Below are positions 29,001 to 35,495 of a DNA stretch of 64,000 nucleotides, in pieces. The notes below the pieces were generated by a model. That model had not been told where the DNA came from. It worked only from the letters and a program-made list of their open reading frames with translations, and did not search any database. This DNA comes from Lates calcarifer. Lineage: Eukaryota > Chordata > Actinopteri > Centropomidae. Where the stretch lies: NCBI RefSeq assembly GCF_001640805.2, contig NC_066851.1, positions 2,428,427 through 2,492,426 on the forward strand. Direction: 5' to 3'. The position numbers were made by a program, and so were the translations under genes. Every line of letters starts with the position of its first letter. Positions within the stretch are counted from its first letter, which is position 1.

Positions 29001-31595
29001 CCCTGACATCATTGTAGGCCTCCTGCAGCCTCTCCTGGGCCTGGGGCTCCACACTAGGGTCCTGGGTTCTGTTGTGCAGCGCTGCAGCCTCGTCCAGCAG
29101 CCTCTCCAACAGCACTGCCTGGCCGTGGATGTCGCTCACCACCACCCTCTGCTGGTCCACCTGCCAAAGCTTCTCCTTCACCCCCAGTTGAAGCTCCACC
29201 GTGACGTCCAAGCTGCGCTGCTGCTTCGTCAGCCACAACTCAAACTCTTCATAAGCCTTCAGGTACTCGCTCCAGTGGAGCCACACCCACTCAATCCGAC
29301 TGGGTGTGAGAAGAAACAACACAGGGAAGACTTCGTTATTGGCAATTTGTGAATATGTTTCAACAGTGTTCACATGCATATGTTTGTACATAAAAGTGAC
29401 TTTTTTGAAAAACTGGGTTTTATCTCCCTACCTACTTATTTAGTTATCTAATTGGTCAGGAAACTACTTGCTGAGCAAAGCATCTATAATTTAGATGCAA
29501 TTACAAACCACTAGATATTTGTAATGAGACCTCAGATATCGTGCAAACCAGCTAAGTCAACAACAACATGTTGGTGACTGGCTGACACAAATACTGTTCC
29601 TAAATACACTAAAATCAATTTAACTCACGCTCACTATGGCACAATAGTACCATGGCACTACTGCATTGTTTACACATGAATCAAATTTGTCAGGTTATAA
29701 ACGGAGCATCACAGTTCATTCTCAACATTGGAGTAGTTTGATAAAACTTAACTCAAGGGCGTCTTAATACTTCATCTCAGTCTGTTGTATTGCCACAGAA
29801 ATGGTACAGAAGTCAGTGGACAACCAGCTGGTATTATGCAGCCAAATGACCAAGCAATGTGGTTGAAAGTTATGGAAATGAGAAGCTACTGATGAAAAGC
29901 TATTAAGGCTGAAATGTGGATCTGGCCATCAGGCTAAACTAATAGGTAGGAGAGTCAAACACCTACAAATTATTATACATAAAGCACATTTGAAGCAGTC
30001 TAATTGAATCTTGAGTGAGTAGAACAGTACCTGTGACAATGGATGATGTAGGTGCAGGTCTCTTCCCACAGGCTTTTCAGATCTTTGAGCTTAGCGTGGG
30101 TGTGGTTCCTCAGCTCTTCATCTTCACTCTGCAAAAGGCTGTTGGCTGCCACCAGCGCCATGTCCATCTTCACACGACCTTCATGCTCCGATTGATGGAT
30201 TTTCTACACGTTCAAAAGGGCAAAGGGAGTGTCACGTTAGTCCATGGAAATGTGTACATTCTGTACCTGTAGCATTAAGTATTCAAAAAGTAAAGCAAAA
30301 GTAAATTTTCTACTGTTAAAGGGTGTGTTGCTGTTGCGATGATTGATACAGTAGCAGCTTTCTCACACAACATGTATTTTAAGTGGTAACACTTCTCAAA
30401 AATGACAATGCAACAATTTCCCATTAATCCCTTTCACTTTCTGTCCTTTTTCCTGAATAGCGTCTTTGGCAGAAAAGAATAAACATGTTGAGAGTTACCC
30501 CAATGCCCCTATTTATATTATTTGTTATATAAAGTGAAAACATGTTTTTTAATCTGTAGAAGTCCCTGGCAGAAATTTCAGCTTTGAGTCTCATGTAAGT
30601 CTCAGGCTTTGCAGAGAATCCTGGTCTAAGGATCTCTCCCTGCTGCTGCCATAAGTCTGGTATTAAAAAGGTGATGAGCGATGCCTGGTTTTCACCAGAT
30701 GTAGTCTTTGGAGTTCCGCCCAAAGTGTTCAATTTTTGAACTCTTTGAGTGTAGACTGACGGACAAAAATATTAACTTCATCCATTTAAAATTACACTTG
30801 CAACACAATAAATTTTGCAAACAAATGAAGAGGTCTGAATATTGTCTGAAGCCACTATATACTCTGATCTGCTACACCAGTAAACCGCTGACAGGTGGAC
30901 TGAATAATCATCTCATTATAACACAATGTTCTGCTGGTAAACCTTAGATCTTGCACTCATCTGGATGGTAATTTGACACGTACCCCCGACCTAAACATTG
31001 TTACACTATTTAGTGGCGTTACGAACAACGTGTCTGTGATTTTGTTTCAACCGTTTCATGCTTTATTCTAATAACATACATATGAAGATCAATATTAAAA
31101 TTTAAAAATGGCACATAGACAAAATCTTTCAAATGAAACTGATTTAAAATACACAAAATACTGAATTACTAAAATGTATTTATCCATTTCATATTGACTT
31201 TAAAAACAGAGCGATACTGTGTCTCATTTAGGTTTTTATGTGTAACTGTGTCTGCTCAGTGATTTCTTCATTTGTTTGTGTATCTACTATAATGTCCAAT
31301 GTAATTGGTCACGAAAAATGATCCAGATACTGTACCCTGCTCAAAGACCAAAAACTGCAGCTGTCTCCATTCTGGTGTCTAATGACAGTATGCTAAAGTA
31401 GTAGCAAGAGGTCAGAGGTGAAGGGTCAAATGGTAAATGTGTAAATCTCACCTCTGTCTCCCTGAGTCGGGCCTCCAGGGCATCTCGGGGCCCCTGGGTG
31501 TTGTCGTTGGCCTTCAGCCTCTCCTGGATGGCCTTCATCCAGGAGAGGGCTGCCTCCAGGCTCTCCGTGAACTCCTGCTGCTCCTGCTGTGTCAT
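253..31595 (-). CDS. syne3: Nesprin-3 gene (whole coding span, 3' end incomplete)
   Basis: Nesprin-3 is a KASH protein of the outer nuclear membrane. Its spectrin repeats reach into the cytoplasm and bind plectin, linking intermediate filaments to the nucleus, while the KASH tail binds SUN proteins. Sixteen exons read in order on the minus strand match the remembered mammalian protein from its first residues (MTQQ..., DNTQGPR, EARL.ETE) through [13 protein letters not shown] to [15 protein letters not shown] near the C-terminus. About 1,090 codons are placed here, against roughly 975 residues in human; the excess is mainly one long linker exon (4545-5185). Splice phases agree through the gene except at three exons with one surplus base and one unresolved join between 1441 and 2984. 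The KASH exon is not present and must lie left of base 1. Introns run from 0.4 to 5.8 kb. Nesprin-1 and -2 are far larger and do not begin this way, so nesprin-3 is a secure call. Confidence 0.93.
305..1253. other. syne3 intron with one dispersed repeat
   Basis: Noncoding between the exons at 253-304 and 1254-1441. The only recognised content is the dispersed repeat at about 718-930; open frames here translate that repeat. Confidence 0.7.
718..930 (-). repeat. Dispersed teleost repeat, 3' part of an RTE-like element, copy 1
   Basis: Begins with (ATTC)n, then text matching a very common fish repeat: on the minus strand, gttctccttgtgcctgtgtg, the TCTAAATTG block, GGTTGTCTGTATGTGT, GACTGGTGATCTGTCCAGGG, GTACCCCGCCTCTCGCCCAG, and a terminal short tandem tail. 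Two other copies are at 17540-17695 and 41118-41336. The tail of short repeats suggests a LINE 3' end; the RTE assignment is from memory. Confidence 0.75.
1254..1441 (-). CDS. syne3: syne3 coding exon near the C-terminus
   Basis: 188 bases, phase 1 in and 0 out. It codes a Ser/Ala/Val-rich stretch ([19 protein letters not shown]), then [20 protein letters not shown] and [13 protein letters not shown]. Human has [21 protein letters not shown] just before the KASH domain, so this is the end of the last spectrin-like helix. The acceptor is tgtcctggtgcag and the donor ACTAAG|gtgaga. Confidence 0.9.
1983..2035 (-). CDS. syne3: Candidate small syne3 exon (weak)
   Basis: An acceptor (cattcttgtag) and a good donor (GAAG|gtgagt) bound 53 bases. 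Read to leave one base over, as the next exon needs, it codes [16 protein letters not shown]. It does not accept the phase-0 end of the preceding placed exon, so either a further exon lies between 2036 and 2983 or one base is surplus here too. Human has about 20 residues (VPEGQHLFENLLRLGPARG) that must be coded in this interval. A possible partner near 2800-2860 has a fair acceptor but no convincing donor. Confidence 0.35.
2984..3127 (-). CDS. syne3: syne3 coding exon, start of the last spectrin-like segment (about residues 965-1012)
   Basis: 144 bases, phase 0 to 0, 48 codons [20 protein letters not shown] then [20 protein letters not shown] and KTQQDTLK. Human has FSQLLRNFGQWLQVENSKLV then IIAMRTSTAEDLRTRKSKLQ. 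The acceptor is ggttttgcag and the donor CTCAAA|gtgagt. Confidence 0.88.
3128..4544. other. syne3 intron, nothing recognised
   Basis: AT-rich, with short open frames only and no homology that I recognise on either strand. No clear repeats or microsatellites. Confidence 0.6.
4545..5185 (-). CDS. syne3: syne3 long low-complexity linker exon with an apparent 1-base frameshift (about residues 751-964)
   Basis: Bounded by a strong acceptor (tttctctctcag) and donor (ACAATG|gtatgg). Phases 2 in and 0 out need 640 bases or fewer in step; the exon has 641, one base over. The first frame reads [20 protein letters not shown] and on to AELILG; the second, from before 5005 to 4545, runs about 180 codons rich in Gly, Ser, Asp and Ala and ends [19 protein letters not shown]. 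The switch must fall between 5005 and 5090; CCCC at 5085-5088 is the obvious place. Human has only about 45 residues between the corresponding repeats, so this fish exon is much enlarged. It is predicted disordered; no domain recognised. Confidence 0.78.
5186..6981. other. syne3 intron, possibly degenerate retroelement sequence
   Basis: No exon found. About 5830-6720 is CT-rich with runs such as ctgacctccactttcatcag and has the feel of an old LTR or retroelement remnant, but no coding motif survives and I cannot name a family. Confidence 0.4.
6982..7154 (-). CDS. syne3: syne3 coding exon (about residues 694-751)
   Basis: 173 bases, phase 0 in and 2 out. It codes [20 protein letters not shown] then [19 protein letters not shown] and [15 protein letters not shown]. 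Human has LVAEFPEKEAQLSLVEAQG, MEKSSPEGA, and ESWRALRLLEESLLSL. The acceptor is ctgtctgcag and the donor CACAG|gtacct. Confidence 0.9.
7366..7510 (-). repeat. Dispersed teleost repeat ('gctgaggaggtagagc' family), copy 1
   Basis: Carries the phrase gtggctgtggggctgaggag, then gtagagcagtc, a gap, and caaagtgctttgagtgct. This is the reverse orientation of the repeat at 56917-57151, a family widespread in fish genomes with a tRNA-like look but no intact tRNA. Within a syne3 intron. Confidence 0.6.
8663..8692. repeat. (CA)n microsatellite at a syne3 splice donor
   Basis: About 15 CA units; on the transcribed strand (GT)n begins about 8 bases after the donor of the exon at 8700-8861. Confidence 0.95.
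8700..8861 (-). CDS. syne3: syne3 coding exon (about residues 640-693)
   Basis: 162 bases, phase 0 to 0, 54 codons including [20 protein letters not shown] then KLESFHS and RQHEAE. Human has HQLLELRQWIVVTTQKLEAH and SQEAE, the start of the last full spectrin repeat. The donor reads GAG|gtctgt and runs at once into a (GT)n microsatellite (CA at 8663-8692 on the plus strand). The acceptor is tttgtgtgcag. Confidence 0.9.
8862..10960. other. syne3 intron
   Basis: Contains an A-rich run at 9692-9711 and a Tc1-like repeat fragment at 10125-10320. A 138-codon open frame on the plus strand (9465-9881) crosses the poly-A run and has no recognised motif, so it is not called as a gene. Confidence 0.6.
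10125..10320 (+). mobile_element. Fragment of a Tc1/mariner-like nonautonomous element
   Basis: Reads agaaagtattcagacccatt, then a TTTTTGCA block, and ctacactcaacaccccaaga then TGACAAACTGAAAACA. This order matches a repeat common in fish (AGAAAGTATTCAGACCCCTT ... CTACACTCAATACCCCATAA ... TGACAAAGCGAAAAC) that I associate with Tc1-like elements. The family name is from memory; the two ends were not resolved. Confidence 0.55.
10961..11095 (-). CDS. syne3: syne3 coding exon (about residues 595-639)
   Basis: 135 bases, phase 0 to 0, 45 codons [20 protein letters not shown] then [20 protein letters not shown] and HNAVR. The pattern of heptad leucines and a late Trp fits a spectrin helix pair. The acceptor is tgtcctcag and the donor GTCAGG|gtaaga. 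Confidence 0.88.
11835..11978 (-). CDS. syne3: syne3 coding exon (about residues 547-594)
   Basis: 144 bases, phase 0 to 0. It codes [20 protein letters not shown] then [20 protein letters not shown]. Human has HKDFGAAFEPLQRKLLDLQVR and GLQRDLPGKQ. It is too interrupted to show as a long open frame but is bounded by a clean acceptor (ccttctttcag) and donor (TTCAGG|gtgagt). Confidence 0.88.
13126..13166. repeat. (TA)n(CA)n(TA)n microsatellite
   Basis: Alternating TA and CA units in a syne3 intron; open frames rich in Tyr/Ile/His across it are artefacts. Confidence 0.9.
13420..13602 (-). CDS. syne3: syne3 coding exon (about residues 486-546)
   Basis: 183 bases, phase 0 to 0, 61 codons [20 protein letters not shown] then [16 protein letters not shown] and [15 protein letters not shown]. 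Human has KDLLIGIFGQER and DLLHNSLLQRKSKLQ in the same order. The acceptor is tgttctctgttag and the donor CTACAG|gtacca. Confidence 0.92.
14816..14886. repeat. (TAA)n and (CA)n microsatellites
   Basis: A run of about nine AAT/TAA units, a 14-base spacer, then about 14 CA units. Lies in the intron between the syne3 exons at 13420-13602 and 15504-15679. Confidence 0.95.
15504..15679 (-). CDS. syne3: syne3 coding exon with an apparent 1-base frameshift (about residues 427-485)
   Basis: Phase 2 in and phase 0 out demand 175 bases; the exon has 176. The 5' frame reads [20 protein letters not shown] then QDPL, like human VKSARLRN...LWQHFQRPL. The 3' frame reads [20 protein letters not shown] then [13 protein letters not shown], like human LWKALAQRLLEVTASLPDL. 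The shift falls at about 15602-15608 (CTACTTGG on the coding strand). Removing one base restores exactly the human spacing of six residues between the P of DPL and the W of HWS. Acceptor ttatgttgcag, donor ATAGAG|gtaaaa. Confidence 0.83.
16180..16710 (+). mobile_element. LTR-like remnant
   Basis: CT-rich sequence with repeated TTTGCCTG-type words ends in a polyadenylation signal (ttaataaacattagctgtt) followed by tgttgtgctattgagtcctc and ggtatgacacta. This arrangement (AATAAA, short U5-like stretch, GAGTCCTC, TGACA end) resembles the 3' half of Ty3/gypsy LTRs seen in fish. A 155-codon open frame across it (16178-16645) is a compositional artefact. No paired LTR or primer site was identified. 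Confidence 0.4.
17540..17695 (+). repeat. Dispersed teleost repeat, RTE-like 3' part, copy 2
   Basis: Contains gtgtgaatggttgtttgtct, gactggtgatctgtccaggg, cagctgggactggttccag and ataagcgggatagatgat. Same family as the copy at 718-930 but in the other orientation and shorter at its 5' end. Confidence 0.75.
18541..20351 (+). mobile_element. Truncated non-LTR retrotransposon (L2/Rex-like), antisense to syne3
   Basis: An open frame at 18548-19006 codes the end of an apurinic-type endonuclease: GDFNQA, then [28 protein letters not shown] and [19 protein letters not shown] second frame at 19443-19700 codes reverse transcriptase: [28 protein letters not shown] with the catalytic YADD at about 19518-19529, and [15 protein letters not shown]. 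The stretch between them has stops and has lost most RT motifs. The 3' end is a (CA)n at 20042-20072, then acaataaagcctattctatt with a TTCTA tail. It is 5'-truncated and dead. The clade is from memory of fish elements of the CR1/L2/Rex group. Confidence 0.85.
21528..21664 (-). CDS. syne3: syne3 coding exon, spectrin helix (about residues 382-427)
   Basis: 137 bases, phase 0 in and 2 out. It codes [20 protein letters not shown] then [20 protein letters not shown]. Human has LASEEPRVDRLQAQLKELIVF and LSDSVIATIQEYQS. The acceptor is tatgttgcag and the donor CAGAG|gtatgt. The next intron is the longest in this gene (about 5.8 kb) and holds an antisense LINE fragment. Confidence 0.9.
21665..25024. 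other. syne3 intron, nothing recognised but a hairpin
   Basis: No exon or clear repeat family recognised on either strand apart from the small palindrome at 22293-22320. Short open frames have no homology that I know. Confidence 0.55.
22293..22320. repeat. Perfect 12-bp inverted repeat with 4-base loop
   Basis: AGATTCTTTTCA, loop CATC, TGAAAAGAATCT. Lies in a syne3 intron; no T-run or other sign of a function. Confidence 0.85.
25025..25385 (-). CDS. syne3: syne3 coding exon with an apparent 1-base frameshift (about residues 262-381)
   Basis: The acceptor (ctgtgccag) and donor (ACACG|gtaggt) both require phase 0, but the exon is 361 bases, one too many. The 5' part reads [20 protein letters not shown] to GRLRVLLQR. 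The 3' part, shifted by one base, reads [20 protein letters not shown] then IVGQWRKYT. Dropping one base from the CCC at 25115-25117 (GGG on the coding strand) joins them as VLLQRL then DHEL, matching human VLQRL at that point. The exon is GC-rich compared with its flanks. I read it as coding with a sequence error or a recent indel; both halves are conserved. Confidence 0.85.
25975..26050 (-). repeat. LINE 3' tail fragment (ATTGA-tail family), copy 1
   Basis: On the minus strand it reads tctagacctgctctatatga, then ACTGCCTTGATAACTTCTGT, TGTGATTTGGTGCCATGTAA and ATAAAATTGAAATG. Same tail as in the LINE copy ending at 63832 and the fragment at 40985-41085. Confidence 0.8.
26202..26357 (-). CDS. 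syne3: syne3 coding exon, spectrin repeat (about residues 210-261)
   Basis: 156 bases, phase 0 to 0, 52 codons beginning [20 protein letters not shown] and including FQSWLL, the aromatic-Trp signature of a spectrin helix A. Human has DLLEQVAREHEEYQAGVDEF then LWL. The donor is TTACAA|gtgaga and the acceptor tgtgctag. A T16 run lies about 20 bases past the donor. Confidence 0.9.
26358..28989. other. syne3 intron
   Basis: Only the repeat at 28050-28440 is recognised. The rest is AT-rich, with GT-rich patches near 27235-27280. Confidence 0.6.
28050..28440 (+). repeat. Dispersed teleost repeat with tandem 'gtgaccttgacctttgacc' units
   Basis: Two related units: ggtcacagagatcttgacct then TTTAACTACCAAGTCAGTTC, and tctcagtgaccttgagcttt then GACCTTTGACC, TCATCAGTTCATTCTTGAGT. 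It continues with tttgtgccaaatctgaggac, tttctgagatattgcgttca and gacggacagactggcaaccc then GAAAACATTATGCCTCC. This matches a well-known high-copy fish repeat. Transposon class unknown to me. It holds perfect nuclear-receptor half-site arrangements (see findings). Confidence 0.75.
28990..29299 (-). CDS. syne3: syne3 coding exon, spectrin repeats 1-2 (about residues 106-209)
   Basis: 310 bases, phase 2 in and phase 0 out, fully open. It contains [43 protein letters not shown] and [12 protein letters not shown], all close to human nesprin-3 ([55 protein letters not shown]). This is the most conserved exon in the window and the best single proof of identity. Donor is GCTGAG|gtgagg, acceptor cacacccag. 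Confidence 0.95.
30031..30203 (-). CDS. syne3: syne3 coding exon, spectrin repeat 1 (about residues 49-106)
   Basis: Phase 0 in, phase 2 out, 173 bases, no stop. It codes [20 protein letters not shown] and on to [14 protein letters not shown]. Human has EGRVRVDLVLRMAEALL and QWEETVTYMTHCHS at the same place. The acceptor is acgtgtag and the donor CACAG|gtactg. It completes the helical pair begun in the first exon. Confidence 0.9.
30204..31451. other. syne3 first coding intron
   Basis: Holds a dispersed repeat at 30880-30995. A 102-codon minus-strand open frame at 30424-30732 has no recognised motif and is not called. Confidence 0.55.
30880..30995 (+). repeat. Dispersed repeat, probably Tc1-related, copy 1
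   Basis: Reads gctgacaggtggactgaata, then ATGTTCTGCTGGTAAACCTT and ggatggtaatttgacacgta then CC and cctaaacattgtt. An inverted relative is at 35555-35670 (ggtacgtgtcaaattaccat; ttctcagcagaacatt; cacttcacctgtcagtgatc). The block ATGTGGATG...GACACGTACC...CCTAAACATTGTTGCAGACC belongs, as far as I remember, to Tc1-like transposon sequences in fish. Confidence 0.6.
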
Positions 31596-31609
31596 GATCA
31601 GTCCCAGGC
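31452..31609 (-). CDS. syne3: syne3 exon with start codon (residues 1-48)
   Basis: The ATG is at 31595 with A at -3. The exon codes [20 protein letters not shown] and on to LEARLRETE, ending in phase 0 at a GAG|gtgaga donor. Human nesprin-3 starts MTQQ and has the same [12 protein letters not shown] and LEARL.ETE blocks, which fixes this start. It is the opening helix of the first spectrin repeat, the part known in mammals to bind the plectin actin-binding domain. The acceptor (ttttcag) lies 14 bases upstream of the ATG, so those 14 bases are 5'UTR. Confidence 0.92.
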
Positions 31610-33656
31610 CTGAAAAGAAAATGAGCAGTCTGATTAGATCACTTGCACACACACTGTCTGTACTGTCCAACAATCTGTGGACATGTTACTACAGTGTTTG
31701 TATCCACAAAATATAGCATAATGTAATAAACTGGTATTGTTAGCGATGGGTAACTTGGCTCACGGTTTTCTGACTTATGGTAGTGGAACACGGTCAACTC
31801 TAGTGTGACACCATTCCCAGCTCCCATTTCAAAGGTAAATGAAATGGAGGATAACAAAAATATAGATATTGGTTGCATCATGGGAAATGTAGGATCCAGA
31901 TTTTTTGGAGCAAGCCTCATATAGCAAGGACTAAAACTCTGAATACCTTGGCTTTTGCTGCTTCGATTTTGACTTTGTGTGTCCCCAGCTCTCTGGCAAT
32001 GCAATACTAAATCGCTTAAGTACCTCTTTACATGATTTGAACACAGCTAAGAGACATAACAAAGAGAAAAGAAAAAAAATCTTAGTAGGTCTGTATGATG
32101 AAAACCAGCAGACACACTTTTTGTGACTGGTTATGCATTTGCTGTAGGGCTGTAGAAACGACCTCTCCCTATCTTGTGCTTCTGCCGTAAACCAGTGTTT
32201 TCCAACATAGGAGTCAGGGTCCCCATAAGGATCCTGAGCGGAATACTGGGCCAGATTAATAACATTCTAATACAAAAAAGTTTTAATATTTTTCAGACTT
32301 TCCTTTAATCATTGCTGCTGAGCTGCTACTAGACACACACCCTGTGACAAGACAACCAGAGAGACAGCTTCATATGAAGGGGAAAGTTGAATCAACATCT
32401 CACTGACACAGCATCAACCAAAAATGTAGGGTTTTTTCCATTTGTGCTTGTGTCCTTCTCCTGTCTAATACTTTGGGAAGAAATTTTATTAATTTGCTTC
32501 CTACTTGTTACATGTTTTTTTAAGAATTTGGCTATAGCAAACATTCCAGGAATTCGGTCAGCTGCATTAAAACCCAGTGCTGTGTTGTGCAGAAACTCAG
32601 TGTGCCCTCAGGAGCTGCAGCAGGGAGGAAAAAAACCTTGAGAGCACTCAACTGACAGAGGTAATAAAATGTATGGGAGGGAGGAGTCCTGGCGCTGCAG
32701 GAGCACAGAGAGGCACCACATCATAACTTAGAGGGAAAATAAAACTCAGAGACATTTTCCTGAATGACTCATTTCTCCCCACCACAACATTCTTTCTACC
32801 CAATTTCGGCTTGTTTTGCCTCAGACTCTTGAAACTTGGAAATACTTAGAACACACTGTCCTCAGTGAAAGCTGACAAAAACACTTCTTTACACTCCCCC
32901 AGCAGATTGTCGTCATTTATCTGGTACTATGTGTACTACCAAACTAGCAAGAAATCTCTTGAAATTGTGGCTCAATTCCTTTTTCTAGTCCAGCAAATTT
33001 TCTGACGATGGTCAAGTTTGAAACCATATAACAGTGCCAGGGTTAGCTCCACAGCTAGTCTGCACCTGCGATGAAGTAGCAATTTATAATTTGTATTTCT
33101 TTATGTCATGGTATCACTTTTGTAGCGACAGCCGCAGTCTGAATGAGACAGTTAAGCCCCTACTTCCTCAGTCTGACAGCTCGTGCTGTAAACTCACGTT
33201 AACATGAATTTAAATTTATTTCGCTCACACGTGCCACTGACGGCGGTAATATTTAGTCTTCTTGTTTGCTTGTCATGCTAACTGCGGTCACCCTACCGTT
33301 TTTAATTCAAGGACGCTTATTAATATTAACTCACAGTCTAACTTCTAGGTATAAGTTCAGTCTGGTATAAACGAGCTATACGCTATGCTAAGTTAGAGGT
33401 GAATATACAGCCTTAGAACCGCACAGTTTTACGGTTGTACGGATATGCCCGACCACAAAACACAACCAACCCATATGGATAAACAGCAGCTCTGCGCAGC
33501 TCATTATAGTACAGTAATCTTGTGTGGAGCTGCTGTGAGCGAGAGAAGCTACATGGAGTTATCCGTGTTTGAGGCAGGCCTATTATCATTAAGCTAGCTG
33601 AACAACGGTGCAAATTTACTGGTCAAATTCGGCTCACTGAGAATAAAAACACTTAC
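31610..33656. other. Probable 5'UTR intron of syne3
   Basis: Between the first coding exon and the donor at 33657. An old repeat fragment (32190-32285) reading cagtgttttccaacatagga then gtcagggtccccataagg resembles the hAT-like 'gtggttctcaacctttttgg' family of vertebrates. Otherwise nothing recognised. Confidence 0.5.
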
Positions 33657-33760
33657 AGTTTTGTGTTCATCAGGTGCAACGGAACGCTAGTACGAATGCT
33701 GTCCTGCTGTGTTGTGTACAGGAAAGTTATGGCAGGCAGGAAGTAAAGCCGAGGCCGCCC
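33657..33760 (-). other. syne3: Probable 5' untranslated exon and promoter area of syne3
   Basis: On the minus strand the sequence ...GAACACAAAACT is followed by gtaagtg, a near-consensus splice donor whose exon edge is at 33657. The first coding exon begins after a good acceptor (ttttcag) at 31609, 14 bases before the ATG, so a separate upstream noncoding exon is required and this is the best donor seen upstream. The transcription start is not visible; the outer limit given is arbitrary. The upstream 200 bases hold scattered CpG but no obvious TATA box. Confidence 0.4.
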
Positions 33761-34292
33761 AGGGCTCCAGTCAACCCACAGCCTGTCATGGTGCTTTCAA
33801 GGACTCCTTGTAAACTACAACACGACCCGAAAATACAAATGCAACCTGCCTACACCACTAAAAAAAACTTTTAGTGTGCAGGGCAGTTGCAGCGTAAAAG
33901 ACAGAAAAGAAGCAAAGCATTTCAGGGATCCCTTATTGTATGACACAACGGTGCCGAGAGCACTATAATGGTCCAATTGTACGAAAAAGCATTTTTATCC
34001 AAGTTTAAAGTAAACAATATATGAAAAAATGATAAATATTTAAATACACTTTTAAAAAATCATTGTATACCCTGGAACTCTGGGCTACACTAGAATTTGT
34101 GGTATTTTCCAAAAGTAGGGTGACATACATATTTAACCACAAACTATCTTGTCAAGAATTCATGAATCTATAATATGAATTCATATTATTCATGTCAGTT
34201 ATTCTGGGTTGATGGTTATATTTCCTTAAAATTTTACTTTGACAAGAGCACAAGAGTTTACTGATGCTTCCTTCCACAATATACTGCCAAAG

Positions 34293-34391
34293 CAGCAATA
34301 ATAAGAAACAGGGCTGGGCAACATGGCCAAGTCAAAACAAGCGAACAAGTCCAGGTCGGTGGCAAGATTCCAAAATCCTGGAAACAGGCAA
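34293..34391 (+). repeat. 99-bp direct repeat, left copy
   Basis: Begins cagcaataataagaaacagg and ends ctggaaacaggcaa. The right copy at 35397-35495 differs at only two positions by eye. Includes an ATG and a short Lys/Arg-rich frame starting MAKSKQANKSRS. Confidence 0.9.
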
Positions 34392-35360
34392 AAAAGGTCG
34401 TGTTTGACCTTACTCTGACCATGCACTGACTCCTGATGACCTCTGACACCTTCCTAGGCAATGCTGTGCTGGTGTTCATAGCCAGCAGATGATGTCTGTT
34501 TCCACTGTTCAATCAGTTTTTACATCAAATCTATTTTTTTGGTGTCACCTACAGTGAATGTCACCCAAAGTGTGTGTGAATGTATCCAAAGCCTGATATA
34601 TTGTTTCAGAAGATCCTTCCCCCCCCCACCTCCTGATTTTCAGTCACACACACACTCACATACACATCACCTCTGCCACAACTGGACTGGACTGTGTAAT
34701 AGGTGATTTTAATTTTAATTTAATTTCAATGTAATTTGTAATTTCTATTTATGCACTTATTTTAACTTATTCTATTTTTTATATTTATTTTTAATACTAT
34801 TGTATTATTGCTGATGAGTGGTGTGGCATTGTTGTTGTTGTTTTTATGAGCTACTGGACAGCTGAATTTCCCTTGAAATTGAATTGAATTGAATAATCTA
34901 TCTATTATTTATAAAAACACAAGTCACACTGGGTGACATGTTCCTGCATTACCTTTATTAGTGGATATCCACCACTTAAAATAGTCCACAACAAATGTAC
35001 TTTGTCCTCCTGTTTGTAGCCAAAATCCTAAAAAGAAAGACAAAAAAAAACAACAACAAAAAAAAAAAACATACACTATATATTTGTGAGGTGTTTTTAA
35101 ATGTTGATCTTCAGTGGGAACCAATGAGCTCAGAGTGAGAGCTATATACAGGTTAAGGCAGTCAACAGTATTGAGAGATGGACTAATACATTCCTGTTTT
35201 TGTTCTTTTCATGGAATCTGTTGAAAGCAAGAAAATTTGATATGGACTCATCTTGCTGCCAAAATGGAAAATAAATTATTCTAACCTTGCTGACAGCAGA
35301 CAGATTACATTCAGGAGTGAAATTACTTGTAAATCTTAGTTCACTTTGGCATCACACACA

Positions 35361-35361
<1 letters not shown>

Positions 35362-35394
<33 letters not shown>
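35362..35394. repeat. (TA)n microsatellite
   Basis: About 16 TA units abutting the right copy of the 99-bp repeat. Confidence 0.95.
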
Positions 35395-35396
<2 letters not shown>

Positions 35397-35397
<1 letters not shown>

Positions 35398-35495
35398 AGC
35401 AATAATAGGAAACAGGGCTGGGCAACATGGCCAAGTCAAAAAAAGCGAACAAGTCCAGGTCGGTGGCAAGATTCCAAAATCCTGGAAACAGGCAA
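35397..35495 (+). repeat. 99-bp direct repeat, right copy
   Basis: Near-identical to 34293-34391, 1.1 kb away. It directly follows a (TA)n tract at 35362-35394. Frame starts MAKSKKANKSRSVARFQN. No gene family recognised. Confidence 0.9.

Noticed and set aside
28981..29352. 123-codon plus-strand frame
   Set aside because: Shadow of the strongly conserved syne3 exon at 28990-29299.
33674..33874. 66-codon plus-strand frame, possible divergent gene at the syne3 promoter
   Set aside because: No homology, poor length, overlaps the predicted 5' noncoding exon of syne3.
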